Of a stretch of 64,000 nt of DNA, positions 50,316 through 59,586 are shown piece by piece. The notes beneath the pieces are model-generated. The model had not been told where the DNA came from and ran no database searches. It worked only from the letters and a program-made list of their open reading frames with translations. A program made the translations under genes and the position numbers. The stretch comes from Luteibaculum oceani (GTDB taxonomy: Bacteria; Bacteroidota; Bacteroidia; Flavobacteriales_D; Luteibaculaceae): contig NZ_VORB01000002.1 in NCBI RefSeq assembly GCF_007995015.1, positions 124,001-188,000 on the forward strand, in the 5' to 3' direction. The first letter of the stretch is position 1, and every line of letters begins with the position of its first letter.

Positions 50316-52259
50316 CTATGCTTTATAACTCGTTATTTCTTTTACTTCTGCTTCAATTTTTGCAACAAAGTCTTCAACTTTCATGGTTCCTAAGTCGCCT
50401 TCGCCTTTTTGGCGCACCGAAATTACACGGTTTTCTGCTTCTTTTTCCCCAACGATAATCATAAAAGGAATACGACTGATTTCTGCATCCCTAATTTTCT
50501 TACCAATCTTCTCGTTGCGTAAATCTATTTGGGCGCGAATTTCGGAATTATTTAACAATAATGAAACTTCCTCGGCGTAAGCGTTCACTTTTTCGCTAAT
50601 TGGAAGGATAATTGCCTGTTCTGGAGCCAACCATAATGGGAATTTCCCCTCCGTATGCTCAATTAAAATCGCAACAAATCTTTCTAAGGATCCAAAAGGT
50701 GCACGGTGAATCATTACCGGGCGGTGCTTTTGGTTGTCGCTTCCAACATACTCCAATTCAAATCGCTCTGGTAAGCTATAATCCACCTGAATAGTTCCCA
50801 ATTGCCACTTTCTTCCTAACGCATCCTTAACCATAAAGTCTAGTTTAGGTCCGTAGAAAGCCGCCTCATCGTATTCTACAACGGTGTTTAATCCTTTTTC
50901 CTGAGCCGATTCTATAATTGCCTGCTCTGCTTTTTCCCAATTCTCTTCAGATCCAATGTACTTTTCTCTGTCGGTTTGGTGTCTTAAGGATATTTGAGCC
51001 GTATAGTCTTCGAAACCAAGGCTTTTAAATACGTGCATTACAAGGTCAATCACCTTCTTAAACTCGTCTTTTACCTGATCTTGTGTACAGAAAATATGGG
51101 CATCGTCTTGGGTAAATCCTCTAACTCGGGTTAATCCGTGGAGCTCTCCACTTTGTTCGTAACGATAAACCGTTCCAAACTCGGCAAGTCTTAATGGCAA
51201 ATCTTTGTACGACCTCGGTCTGCTGGCAAATATTTCGCAGTGGTGAGGGCAGTTCATTGGTTTTAACAAGAACTCTTCCCCTTCGTTTGGAGTGTTGATA
51301 GGTTGGAAAGAATCTGCACCATACTTTTCGTAGTGTCCCGAACAAACGTAAAGGTCCTTATGACCAATATGCGGGGTAATAACACCCTGGTAACCCGTTT
51401 TGCGCTGGGCATTTTTCATGAAATCAGTTAATCGATCTCTTAGCTCAGCTCCTTTTGGTAACCAAAGTGGTAAACCCTGTCCAACCTTTTCAGAAAAGGT
51501 AAATAGGTCTAATTCTTTCCCTAATTTTCTGTGGTCGCGCTTTTTAGCCTCTTCTAGTAAGTGTAAATGTTCTTTTAATTCACTCTTTTTAGGGAAGGTA
51601 ACTCCGTATACACGAGTTAGCTGCTTATTTTTTTCGTCTCCACGCCAGTATGCGCCGGCGATATTAAGAAGTTTTACTGCTTTAATATGTTGTGTTCCAG
51701 GAATATGAGGTCCACGACAAAGGTCAGTAAAGTTTCCTTGTTCGTAGAAGGTAATGGTTCCGTCTTCGAGGTCTTCGATTAACTCTAACTTATACGGATC
51801 CCCTTCTTTTTTAAAGTATTCAATGGCCTCAGCTTTTGGAACTTCCTTTCTGATGAATGCATTGGCTTGTTTAGCCAATTCCAACATTTTCTGTTCTATT
51901 TTCTCCAGATCTTTTTCAGAAAGTTTGTATTCACCAAGGTCTATATCGTAATAAAATCCATTTTCAATAGGAGGTCCGATAGCAAATTTCACGTCTGGAA
52001 AGTAAAATTGAATAGCCTCGGCCATAAGGTGGGCTGAGGAATGCCAAAACGCATATTTCCCTCCATCATCCTTCCAAGTGAGTAGTTTTAAGTCTACATC
52101 TTCGGTTATTGGGCGGGTTGCATCCCAAACTTCACCGTTAATTTCAGCAGCTAATACATTGCGTGCCAGTCCTTCACTGATAGATTTAGCAACGTCTAAT
52201 CCAGTAACGCCACTTTCGTATTCTCTAACCGAACCATCTGGTAGGGTAACCTTAATCAT
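50316..52259 (-). CDS. thrS: Threonyl-tRNA synthetase
   Basis: 647 residues. TGS domain at the N-terminus ([14 protein letters not shown]), the editing domain with [12 protein letters not shown] and [13 protein letters not shown], the class II catalytic core with [12 protein letters not shown] and [14 protein letters not shown], and the anticodon-binding domain at the end ([18 protein letters not shown]). Complete, with zinc-binding residues apparently present. First gene of the operon with infC, rpmI and rplT; a TATATTTG promoter box lies 25 bases upstream. Confidence 0.97.
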   Translation of the reverse strand: MIKVTLPDGSVREYESGVTGLDVAKSISEGLARNVLAAEINGEVWDATRPITEDVDLKLLTWKDDGGKYAFWHSSAHLMAEAIQFYFPDVKFAIGPPIENGFYYDIDLGEYKLSEKDLEKIEQKMLELAKQANAFIRKEVPKAEAIEYFKKEGDPYKLELIEDLEDGTITFYEQGNFTDLCRGPHIPGTQHIKAVKLLNIAGAYWRGDEKNKQLTRVYGVTFPKKSELKEHLHLLEEAKKRDHRKLGKELDLFTFSEKVGQGLPLWLPKGAELRDRLTDFMKNAQRKTGYQGVITPHIGHKDLYVCSGHYEKYGADSFQPINTPNEGEEFLLKPMNCPHHCEIFASRPRSYKDLPLRLAEFGTVYRYEQSGELHGLTRVRGFTQDDAHIFCTQDQVKDEFKKVIDLVMHVFKSLGFEDYTAQISLRHQTDREKYIGSEENWEKAEQAIIESAQEKGLNTVVEYDEAAFYGPKLDFMVKDALGRKWQLGTIQVDYSLPERFELEYVGSDNQKHRPVMIHRAPFGSLERFVAILIEHTEGKFPLWLAPEQAIILPISEKVNAYAEEVSLLLNNSEIRAQIDLRNEKIGKKIRDAEISRIPFMIIVGEKEAENRVISVRQKGEGDLGTMKVEDFVAKIEAEVKEITSYKA

Positions 52260-52284
52260 AACTGTTCCTGTAGATTTAAGTGGG

Positions 52285-52292
52285 CAAATATA
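52285..52292 (-). promoter_or_regulatory. -7 promoter box for thrS operon
   Basis: On the minus strand TATATTTG followed by C matches TAnnTTTG exactly, 25 bases before the thrS ATG. No clear -33 TTTG was found at 17-20 bases. Confidence 0.55.
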
Positions 52293-52371
52293 GCCAATTA
52301 AACCGCCTTTGTAAGCTTTAACTTCAAGGCTTCATTACAATTATTATTTTAGCCCTCCGAGAAACACGATC

Positions 52372-53856
52372 ATGAAAAAAATACTTGTTGCAAATAGAGG
52401 AGAAATAGCACTAAGAGTTATGCGTAGTGCAAAGGATATGGATATTAAAACGGTAGCTGTATTTTCTGATGCAGATAGAAATGCCCCTTTTGTGCGTTTT
52501 GCCGATGAGGCCTACCATATTGGTCCTAGTCCCTCGAAACATTCGTACTTAAACATAGATAAGATTATAGAGGTAGCTCAAAAAGCTGGTGTTGACGGAA
52601 TTCACCCAGGCTATGGTTTCCTTTCTGAGAATGCTGTTTTCGCTGATAAAGTAGCCGAAGCTGGAATTACTTTCATTGGACCTAAATCCAAGTCTATGGA
52701 AGTAATGGGAAGTAAATTAGCTGCAAAAGATGCCGTAAAGAATTACAATATCCCATTAGTTCCCGGTTCGGACGGTGCCATTTCTGACGTGGATAAGGCA
52801 ATAGAAATTGCCAAGGAAATTGGATTTCCCATTTTAGTTAAAGCCTCTGCCGGTGGGGGGGGAAAAGGAATGCGTATTGTTGAGTCCGTTGATGAGGTGA
52901 AGAGCGGAATGGAACGCGCAATTAGTGAGGCTGAGTCTGCCTTTGGTGACGGAGCAGTCTTTATTGAGAAATTCGTGGGTAGTCCACGCCACATCGAAAT
53001 TCAGGTGCTGGCCGACACGCACGGAAATTGTGTGTACTTATTTGAGCGCGAATGTTCGGTTCAAAGAAGACACCAAAAAGTTATAGAAGAAGCACCCAGT
53101 GCAGTGTTGACCCCAGAATTAAGAAAGCAAATGGGTGAGGCTGCAGTAAAAGTGGCTAAAGCTTGTGACTATATTGGAGCGGGAACGGTAGAGTTCTTGG
53201 TAGATGAAAAACTGAATTTCTATTTCCTAGAAATGAACACCCGTCTGCAGGTTGAGCACCCAGTTACAGAGATGATTACTGGGGTAGACTTGGTTCAAGA
53301 GCAAATTAAGGTGGCAAGAGGCGAGAAATTGTCTTTTTCTCAGGAAGACCTAAGTATTCAAGGTCATTCGATCGAGGTTCGTGTTTATGCCGAAGATCCA
53401 GCCAATAATTTCCTTCCAGATATAGGTAAGTTAGAAACCTACAGAATACCGAAAGGACCTGGAATTCGTGTAGATGATGGTTTTGAGGAAGGAATGGAAA
53501 TTCCTATTCACTACGATCCAATGATAGCCAAGTTAATTGTGCATGCAAACACAAGAGACGAAGCCATTGCGAGAATGTTAAGAGCTATTGAAGCCTACAG
53601 AATTACCGGTATTGAAACTACTTTACCTTTCTGCTCTTTCACCTTAAAGCACGAAGCATTTAGGAGTGGAAATTTCGATACCAACTTTGTAAAGCATCAT
53701 TTTACACCAGACGTGCTTAAAGCAAACAACGAAGATGAAATGGCCGTTGCGTCCATGTTGGCACCAATCATTTTCGAGGATCAAAAAACCAAAGTAAAAG
53801 AAGGAGCCCACCTTGCAAAAGGAGAGGGAGTAAGTACTTGGAAATTAAAGCGTTAA
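52372..53856 (+). CDS. Biotin carboxylase (acetyl-CoA/acyl-CoA carboxylase subunit)
   Basis: 494 residues. ATP-dependent carboxylation of the biotin on a carrier protein. Biotin carboxylase N-terminal domain (KKILVANRGEIALRVMRSAK, GIHPGYGFLSEN), ATP-grasp glycine loop AGGGGKGMR, ECSVQRRHQKVIEE, EMNTRLQVEHPVTE, and the C-terminal domain (RVYAEDPANNFLPDIGKL). About 45 residues follow the usual AccC end. No biotin carrier or carboxyltransferase gene is adjacent, so whether it serves acetyl-, propionyl- or methylcrotonyl-CoA carboxylase is open. Confidence 0.92.
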   Translation: MKKILVANRGEIALRVMRSAKDMDIKTVAVFSDADRNAPFVRFADEAYHIGPSPSKHSYLNIDKIIEVAQKAGVDGIHPGYGFLSENAVFADKVAEAGITFIGPKSKSMEVMGSKLAAKDAVKNYNIPLVPGSDGAISDVDKAIEIAKEIGFPILVKASAGGGGKGMRIVESVDEVKSGMERAISEAESAFGDGAVFIEKFVGSPRHIEIQVLADTHGNCVYLFERECSVQRRHQKVIEEAPSAVLTPELRKQMGEAAVKVAKACDYIGAGTVEFLVDEKLNFYFLEMNTRLQVEHPVTEMITGVDLVQEQIKVARGEKLSFSQEDLSIQGHSIEVRVYAEDPANNFLPDIGKLETYRIPKGPGIRVDDGFEEGMEIPIHYDPMIAKLIVHANTRDEAIARMLRAIEAYRITGIETTLPFCSFTLKHEAFRSGNFDTNFVKHHFTPDVLKANNEDEMAVASMLAPIIFEDQKTKVKEGAHLAKGEGVSTWKLKR

Positions 53857-53909
53857 AATTTTGGAATGCTTATTGTGTAATCCATTCTAAATTCATACGT
53901 TTTTAGGAT

Positions 53910-54557
53910 ATGTTACGCAATCTGTTGTTCGCAATATTCATTCTTTCTGTCCTTGGTGTTCAAGGGCAGAAAGATTATATCCCCCCCAGTAAAAATCGTG
54001 CGGTAAAGAAAGTAGTGTCTCAACAGGGTGATACCATTTTGGCTGTTGATTTACGAGAGGTGGAAATTCCAAGCGATCAGCAGCGAAAGGAGTTTTACAC
54101 CGATTTAGGTAGAATGATATACAACGTTAAAAAGGTGTATCCCTACGCTAAGATAACCTCGGAAATTATCAATGAATACGATTCCATTTACGACCATTTT
54201 GATAGAAAAAGAGATCGCAAAAGGTTTTTAAAGCAGGTAGAGAAGGATTTAAAGGACGAATTTGAGGATGAGTTAAAGAATTTAACCGTTACTCAAGGTA
54301 GGATTTTGATCAAACTGATAAACCGCGAAACAGGAGTTACCTCTTACGACCTTATCAAAAACCTAAAAGGCGGGTTTAGCGCCTTTCTTTGGCAAGGAGT
54401 TGCCAAGCTTTTCGGTAGTAATCTGAAAGATGAATTTCAGAAAGATAGAGACGATGTAATGTTGGAATACATCGTAAGAAGAATAGAACGGGGAGAGATT
54501 TATGTCGCCCCCCGCGAAAGAAAAACTAAATTGGATATTTCCAAGTTAGATATTTAG
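53910..54557 (+). CDS. DUF4294 protein, exported
   Basis: 215 residues. N-terminal signal peptide (MLRNLLFAIFILSVLG, cleavage near VQGQ), then a conserved charged domain: VDLREVEIPSDQQRKEFY, YNVKKVYPYAKITSEIINEYD and LKNLTVTQGRILIKLINRETG, which I recognise as DUF4294. Function unknown. A possible promoter with TTG (53873-53875), 20 bases, and TACGTTTT (53896-53903) precedes it. It ends one base from the convergent T9SS gene. Confidence 0.8.
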   Translation: MLRNLLFAIFILSVLGVQGQKDYIPPSKNRAVKKVVSQQGDTILAVDLREVEIPSDQQRKEFYTDLGRMIYNVKKVYPYAKITSEIINEYDSIYDHFDRKRDRKRFLKQVEKDLKDEFEDELKNLTVTQGRILIKLINRETGVTSYDLIKNLKGGFSAFLWQGVAKLFGSNLKDEFQKDRDDVMLEYIVRRIERGEIYVAPRERKTKLDISKLDI

Positions 54558-54558
54558 C

Positions 54559-57500
54559 TTAACGTAACAGAGTTACCGTTCCCGTAATCTGTTGAATGTT
54601 GAACTTATCAAAATGCACCGTAGCAACGTAGGTGTATACACCTGGTTTTACGGGGTCTACCGTTCGGTTTAGATAGTTTCCATTCCAGGGTCCAGGGGTA
54701 TCTTCTGAGTTAAAGACTAATCTTCCCCAACGATCAAAAATCATGTATTCAAAATCTACAATGTCGTAGCCAAGGGGAACCCAATTTCCATGTTCATTAT
54801 ATCCTCCGGTTGGCCATGTATCATTATCGGTATCTCCATTTGGAGTAAAGGTGTTAGAGAGAAAGATTTTCGAAATTTTCTCAATGCACTGAGTAACCGA
54901 TGCAGAATCGACACATAATCCTCCACCATTATAGACATAGAGTTTAATTTGATAAACCCCCGTATCGGTATAGGTATGCGAAAAGTTTTCTCCAGCAAAA
55001 AAGGGTTTAACTCCCGATGTGTCTCCCATATCCCAACTTCCTCCTGTTGCCCCTACCGTTGCATTAACAATGTGGATGGTAGGGTCTAGTATGGAAATAC
55101 ATTCCTGACTTGGAACTTTGATGATATTAGCTTCTAAATACGGGTATTGAGGTAGGTATAGCACCGAATCAACATAGCAACCTGTAGCAAGGTCTCTTAC
55201 CCGCACGGCATATGTGCCTGCTGGACCTCTAAAATTGGCGGTTGCAACGCTATCTTGATTTCTTCTTGCCCAGGTAAACGAAAGTGGATTAACAGAGGTT
55301 CCGTATAAATCCATGGTGTTAGTGTCTCCAAAGCAAACAGTCGGGCCAGGGTAGGCGTCGTATGTTATTTTTGGATTTACTGTAATCGTAGCGTAAGCCG
55401 TATCAGCGTAAGAACAGTAGTTTAACGCTTTGTCTCTTACAATTAGTCGGTAGGTAGTAGTTTCTTCGAGCGTTACTCTGATGTTAAATCTAGAACTTCC
55501 CCCAAAATCAGTTGGCTCCCAGTCTAGTTTGTAGGTAGATTGAAGGCCTCTTCCTCCAGAAACAAAGGCCTCAATTGACGTAGAAGCACCGAAACAAATA
55601 CTATCGGCATAAACCAAAGAATCTATTTGGATAGGGGGCTCTACAGTAACCAGAGTAGAATCTACATACTCACAAGCTCCCGATCCATATACATATTTAA
55701 TGTAATGGTCTCCACTTCCGGCTACACCGGGTTCAAAGGTGTTGTTGCTTGGATTAACCCCAGGTCCGTAGAAAGTTCCTGGAGAGGGCGTTCCAATTAA
55801 ATTAACCACCCGCCCTTGTTCAAAACAATAAACCGGGGCTAATCCAGAAATATTAAGGACAGGTACCCTAACTACAACCCGTGTTGTGTCCTCACAGCCC
55901 CCCAGGGAGTAAATGGATTCAAAAACTCCGCTAAACCCAATTTGGGTAGGACTAAAGGTGCCCGCTGAAGGATCTTTAATACCAATACCTCTCCAAACAC
56001 CTCCTGCGGGTGTTCCGGTGAGGTCAAAATCCACTTCCCTTGGGCAAATGGTGTCGTAAACAGCAGGGGTGGAGGCCGAAGGCTTAGGGCGTATTTGCAC
56101 CTCCACAGAATCTAAACATCCGTTATTCTGAAATTCGTAATACACATAATAGCTTCCAGTAGGTTTGTTTCTTATATCAAGGGTGTCATTTGAAAAATCC
56201 GTTCCAAACCAAACTCCATTTGCTGGGCTGGGGTTTAAACTTGCTGTAGGAATAACGGCGATACTGTCGTAATCACAAACCGATATTATACTGTTGTCAA
56301 CTCTTGTTTCTCGTAGGTAGAAAATGCGAGCATCGGTACATCCACCAAGGGTGTAATAGATGAAGATATTGGTGTCTTTACCTGCAAACTGAGGGGTGTT
56401 AAAGGTGAATACCGAAGAATCTATGTTTGCGGTGACACCGGTTCCAGACCAAATTCCATTAGCTGGATTACCTCCTGTTAATGCAAAAGCGTTGGTCGAC
56501 GGGCAAATTACGGTGTCGACCCCGGCATTGATATCGAAAACTTCAACCGTTGTTGTGTCGACACAGCCATTAATCGTATACCAAAGAACATGTTTTCCAG
56601 GGCCTGCATTTCCGGGATTAAATCTTCCTCCCCAGTTTACTCCTGGTCCTTGCCAATAACCACCAGCAGGAGCAAATTGTAAATCGAAAGGAGCCTGGTT
56701 TACACACACAATTATTGAGTCTCGTGTTGGGACAGTAATACTATCTACAACGCGTACCGTTGTTGTTTTTTGACAACCAAAATTGGGTTCGGTGTAGGTA
56801 ACCACAAAATCTCCAGTACCGGCTGTTGAGCTAAAATAGCCTGTGCTTGTAATTTGAGGATCCCCTGTCCATGTTCCTCCTGCGGGAGTACCGTTAATAA
56901 GTACAGAATCTGTATTTACACATACCGCAACTAACCAGGGCGTTTGAATAGGGTGTACGGTAATGTCCATGGTATTTGGACAACCATTGGGTGCTGTGTA
57001 GGCCACCGTTCTTGTTCCAGCCCCAGCGGCTGGGGGTCTAAACCTTCCCTGGGCGTTCATTCCTGGTCCCGACCAAAATCCGCCTGTAGGGGTGGCAGAT
57101 AAAAATGTATCGGCATCAAATCTGCAAATGGAAAAATTTGCGGGCATAGTTGGTCTAGGTATACGAGTAATAACAATAGTGTCCGAGCTTGGAATGGAGT
57201 TTCCATCGGTAACCGTTACTATGTATGTAGTTATGCTATCGGTAGGGCAAACGCGGTTAACAGCATTATTTGGGCCTGCGGGCTGCCAGGTATATTGATA
57301 GTTATTAAAGTCTCCTCCAGTAACATCGGCGAAAAGATCTACGCAATCACCTTCGCAAAAAATGGTGTCTCCCAGAATTTCTACATCTAGAGGACAGTCT
57401 ACAATATCGAAAGTTTGCGAAAGGGTAAATTGAAAGGGCCTACCACACATATCGAAGTAAACGACATCGCAGGTTACGGTATATCTTCCCGATTCGTCCA

Positions 57501-58164
57501 GGGGTCGGTCAAAATTCACAATTACTGTACTGGTTGTATCATCGGGTGCGGAACAACCCACGCCTGTTACGCTTGCTATGCTTCCCGTGGGACCAGATAA
57601 ATTAAAGTTTTGGGTATTGATTTGGTTACAAACGATTCCTCGATCGAATTGTAGGGTAACCGAGGTACTTTCACAGGTGACATTTGGAATCGGTGCTAAG
57701 GTAGGAGGTACCGGATCTGGCGGGTCGAAAACCCAACGCATTCGCCAACCTTCGGCATTTACACTGGCATCAGAAACAAAATGGATGGTTACACATTCTC
57801 CAGTAATGGTAATGGTTCCTGGATTTTGGTCACCCGTATATTCTCCAATAAGTGGCCCCGTTCTATCAGGACCTTGATAAATACTAAGAATATCGAGTTT
57901 TACATTACCGGAGGATGCTTTTTCTAGCTCAAAAAGCTCAAAAGTAATGGTAACACTACTGGCACCTGGAACACAAATCGTAAAGGTGTAATTTTCGTTA
58001 TGGTCGTACCCAGTTGGGTTATCGGCATTTCCAACTTCACTATCCAGCAAAATTCCCTCACAATCAGAAACCGTGAAGTTCCCCATGTTGTATGTAGGCT
58101 GACCATACAATAACACGGCGGTAAATAAGAAAAGACAACTTAATAGGCTTTTAACGAACTTCAT
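54559..58164 (-). CDS. CUB and repeat-containing T9SS type B surface protein
   Basis: 1201 residues. Signal peptide (cleavage after LLYGQ), a CUB-like domain about 25-155 (NENYTFTICVPGASSVTITFELFELE, EGWRMRWVF), an Ig/cadherin-like domain, a PKD-like module, then about seven repeats of 70-80 residues marked GTPAGGxWxGxGV and a Cys in a GCxDT end strand. A further PKD-like domain (GGSWDMGDTSG) and a type B sorting domain follow (SNTFTPNGDTDNDTW, YMIFDRWGRLVF). Last and largest gene of a six-gene operon, sharing one base with the upstream lipoprotein gene. Likely surface-attached; ligand unknown. No SprF homologue is next to it. Confidence 0.87.
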   Translation of the reverse strand: MKFVKSLLSCLFLFTAVLLYGQPTYNMGNFTVSDCEGILLDSEVGNADNPTGYDHNENYTFTICVPGASSVTITFELFELEKASSGNVKLDILSIYQGPDRTGPLIGEYTGDQNPGTITITGECVTIHFVSDASVNAEGWRMRWVFDPPDPVPPTLAPIPNVTCESTSVTLQFDRGIVCNQINTQNFNLSGPTGSIASVTGVGCSAPDDTTSTVIVNFDRPLDESGRYTVTCDVVYFDMCGRPFQFTLSQTFDIVDCPLDVEILGDTIFCEGDCVDLFADVTGGDFNNYQYTWQPAGPNNAVNRVCPTDSITTYIVTVTDGNSIPSSDTIVITRIPRPTMPANFSICRFDADTFLSATPTGGFWSGPGMNAQGRFRPPAAGAGTRTVAYTAPNGCPNTMDITVHPIQTPWLVAVCVNTDSVLINGTPAGGTWTGDPQITSTGYFSSTAGTGDFVVTYTEPNFGCQKTTTVRVVDSITVPTRDSIIVCVNQAPFDLQFAPAGGYWQGPGVNWGGRFNPGNAGPGKHVLWYTINGCVDTTTVEVFDINAGVDTVICPSTNAFALTGGNPANGIWSGTGVTANIDSSVFTFNTPQFAGKDTNIFIYYTLGGCTDARIFYLRETRVDNSIISVCDYDSIAVIPTASLNPSPANGVWFGTDFSNDTLDIRNKPTGSYYVYYEFQNNGCLDSVEVQIRPKPSASTPAVYDTICPREVDFDLTGTPAGGVWRGIGIKDPSAGTFSPTQIGFSGVFESIYSLGGCEDTTRVVVRVPVLNISGLAPVYCFEQGRVVNLIGTPSPGTFYGPGVNPSNNTFEPGVAGSGDHYIKYVYGSGACEYVDSTLVTVEPPIQIDSLVYADSICFGASTSIEAFVSGGRGLQSTYKLDWEPTDFGGSSRFNIRVTLEETTTYRLIVRDKALNYCSYADTAYATITVNPKITYDAYPGPTVCFGDTNTMDLYGTSVNPLSFTWARRNQDSVATANFRGPAGTYAVRVRDLATGCYVDSVLYLPQYPYLEANIIKVPSQECISILDPTIHIVNATVGATGGSWDMGDTSGVKPFFAGENFSHTYTDTGVYQIKLYVYNGGGLCVDSASVTQCIEKISKIFLSNTFTPNGDTDNDTWPTGGYNEHGNWVPLGYDIVDFEYMIFDRWGRLVFNSEDTPGPWNGNYLNRTVDPVKPGVYTYVATVHFDKFNIQQITGTVTLLR

Positions 58165-58625
58165 TAATTCTGTCGCGGGGTAATAGTCATTAATGGAGAC
58201 CTCACTGTATTGCTCCAGTTTCCGGCTCTATCTTTTAATCTAAAATGTAAATAGGTCTGTTCTTGGTCTTCCTCGGTACTTCTTCTAATAAGGGTTGGGA
58301 TATATACTCTAATGGTGCCGCGAACACGTAGTTTTTCTCCGTTGGGGGTTACTGGTGGTAGCCTGTATTGCTCTGGGTTTTCATAGCGTTCATCCCACAT
58401 TTCTAGGCTATTTACATCCGGGTTTTCATCGCCAATGTCTCCCTGTTCATCATAATATTCGATGACTGCAAAAACGGAGTCTTTGAATTCCTCTACGGTT
58501 GTTTTGGTCATGCCCTGAAGCGCGATTTCAGGGGCGCTTCCAGCCTCATCCTCTTTTTTACAAGAGCTAATTGCAAGGCTTAAAAAAAGGCCAAATGATA
58601 ATATGTAGTGAAGCTTTTTATCCAT
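58164..58625 (-). CDS. Small lipoprotein with Ig-like fold
   Basis: 153 residues. Lipobox ISSC at about residue 22, then a compact beta-rich domain with many acidic residues (YYDEQGDIGDENPDVNSLEMWD) and LHFRLKDRAGNWSNTVRSP, resembling an extracellular Ig-like domain. No named family recognised. It overlaps the cytochrome-like gene by 8 bases and the T9SS gene by one, so it is translated with both. Confidence 0.72.
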   Translation of the reverse strand: MDKKLHYILSFGLFLSLAISSCKKEDEAGSAPEIALQGMTKTTVEEFKDSVFAVIEYYDEQGDIGDENPDVNSLEMWDERYENPEQYRLPPVTPNGEKLRVRGTIRVYIPTLIRRSTEEDQEQTYLHFRLKDRAGNWSNTVRSPLMTITPRQN

Positions 58626-59586
58626 TAAATCTAGCGAATGAGTAGTAAACCATTAGTTGAGGAGAGTTCCCATTGTTGGGAATTTCTGTAGGAGTTTCGA
58701 ATTCATCTTGAACATATGCTCTTACATACCAAATTTCGTTTACCTGGAATTTTGTTTTGATATCCGTAATGGTAAAGGAATGAGTATACTCAACGGTTGA
58801 CCCAGGAGTCCTTCCTTCTCCCATTATCGGAGTCCCCAATTTTTGAAGATCAAATTCCTCTGCATCAGAAAAATCATCCACTTCTAGAGAGATTTTAACC
58901 TTATTGTAGGTGAAATTTTTAGGATCCGTTTCGGCATCTTTAAAGGCAAAATAAAAAGTAACCTCATCTGCAGAAAAGGGAATTTGTATTTCGGTTTGGG
59001 CACCAGCTCTTCCTAGTTTTTGTACGCTTGGAGTACTCCCGTAAAGTCCTGCAAAGCTTGGTTTAACGTTTCCCTCGGAATAAGGAACGCCGAATACATT
59101 TGGAGCACCAGCTTCAATCCAGTTGGTAATGTTTTGAATGTATTGGTCTCTTTTAACCGGCCAATCCGAGTCAGGGTCTACCTCTAAAGGCATGGGAGAA
59201 CCCGGATTAAGATTGTCATCTAGAATGCGTCCCAATAGGGCAGAATTAGCTGGTCGACCTGGGTCTACGATGTAGGTAAACGTATTGAATTCATTATTCT
59301 TCCTTACCGGTCCTTTAATTAGGGAACTGTAGGAGCTTTCCAGAGTGGTGAAGTCCAAAGGGGGGAAGGCTGGATCGTTTACATTAGTACCATCGTGGCA
59401 CCCCGAATTGGCACAAGTTGGCTTTAAGATATTGGTATGTATGGCAATAAAGCTGTTTGGATCTGCATCTGGAACAGGATTAGTAACTCTACTAGGTTCC
59501 GAAGGGGCTTCGTCAAAAGGGTTTTTATCCTTTTTACAGGCTAAAAATGCAAACAGCGGTATGGCGGCAAAAAGTAATTTTCTCAT
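58618..59586 (-). CDS. Lipoprotein with cytochrome c-like (planctomycete-type) domain
   Basis: 322 residues. Lipobox FLAC (Cys17). Residues about 45-165 look like the PSCYT1-type cytochrome domain: ILKPTCANSGCHDG near the start, a SPMPLE methionine and NWIEAGAPN at the end, which is a hallmark of that group. The heme site is CX4CH (CANSGCH) instead of CX2CH, so heme binding is not certain. The remaining 150 residues are beta-rich and unrecognised. Coupled to the DUF1501-like gene by a one-base overlap. Confidence 0.72.
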   Translation of the reverse strand: MRKLLFAAIPLFAFLACKKDKNPFDEAPSEPSRVTNPVPDADPNSFIAIHTNILKPTCANSGCHDGTNVNDPAFPPLDFTTLESSYSSLIKGPVRKNNEFNTFTYIVDPGRPANSALLGRILDDNLNPGSPMPLEVDPDSDWPVKRDQYIQNITNWIEAGAPNVFGVPYSEGNVKPSFAGLYGSTPSVQKLGRAGAQTEIQIPFSADEVTFYFAFKDAETDPKNFTYNKVKISLEVDDFSDAEEFDLQKLGTPIMGEGRTPGSTVEYTHSFTITDIKTKFQVNEIWYVRAYVQDEFETPTEIPNNGNSPQLMVYYSFARFNG

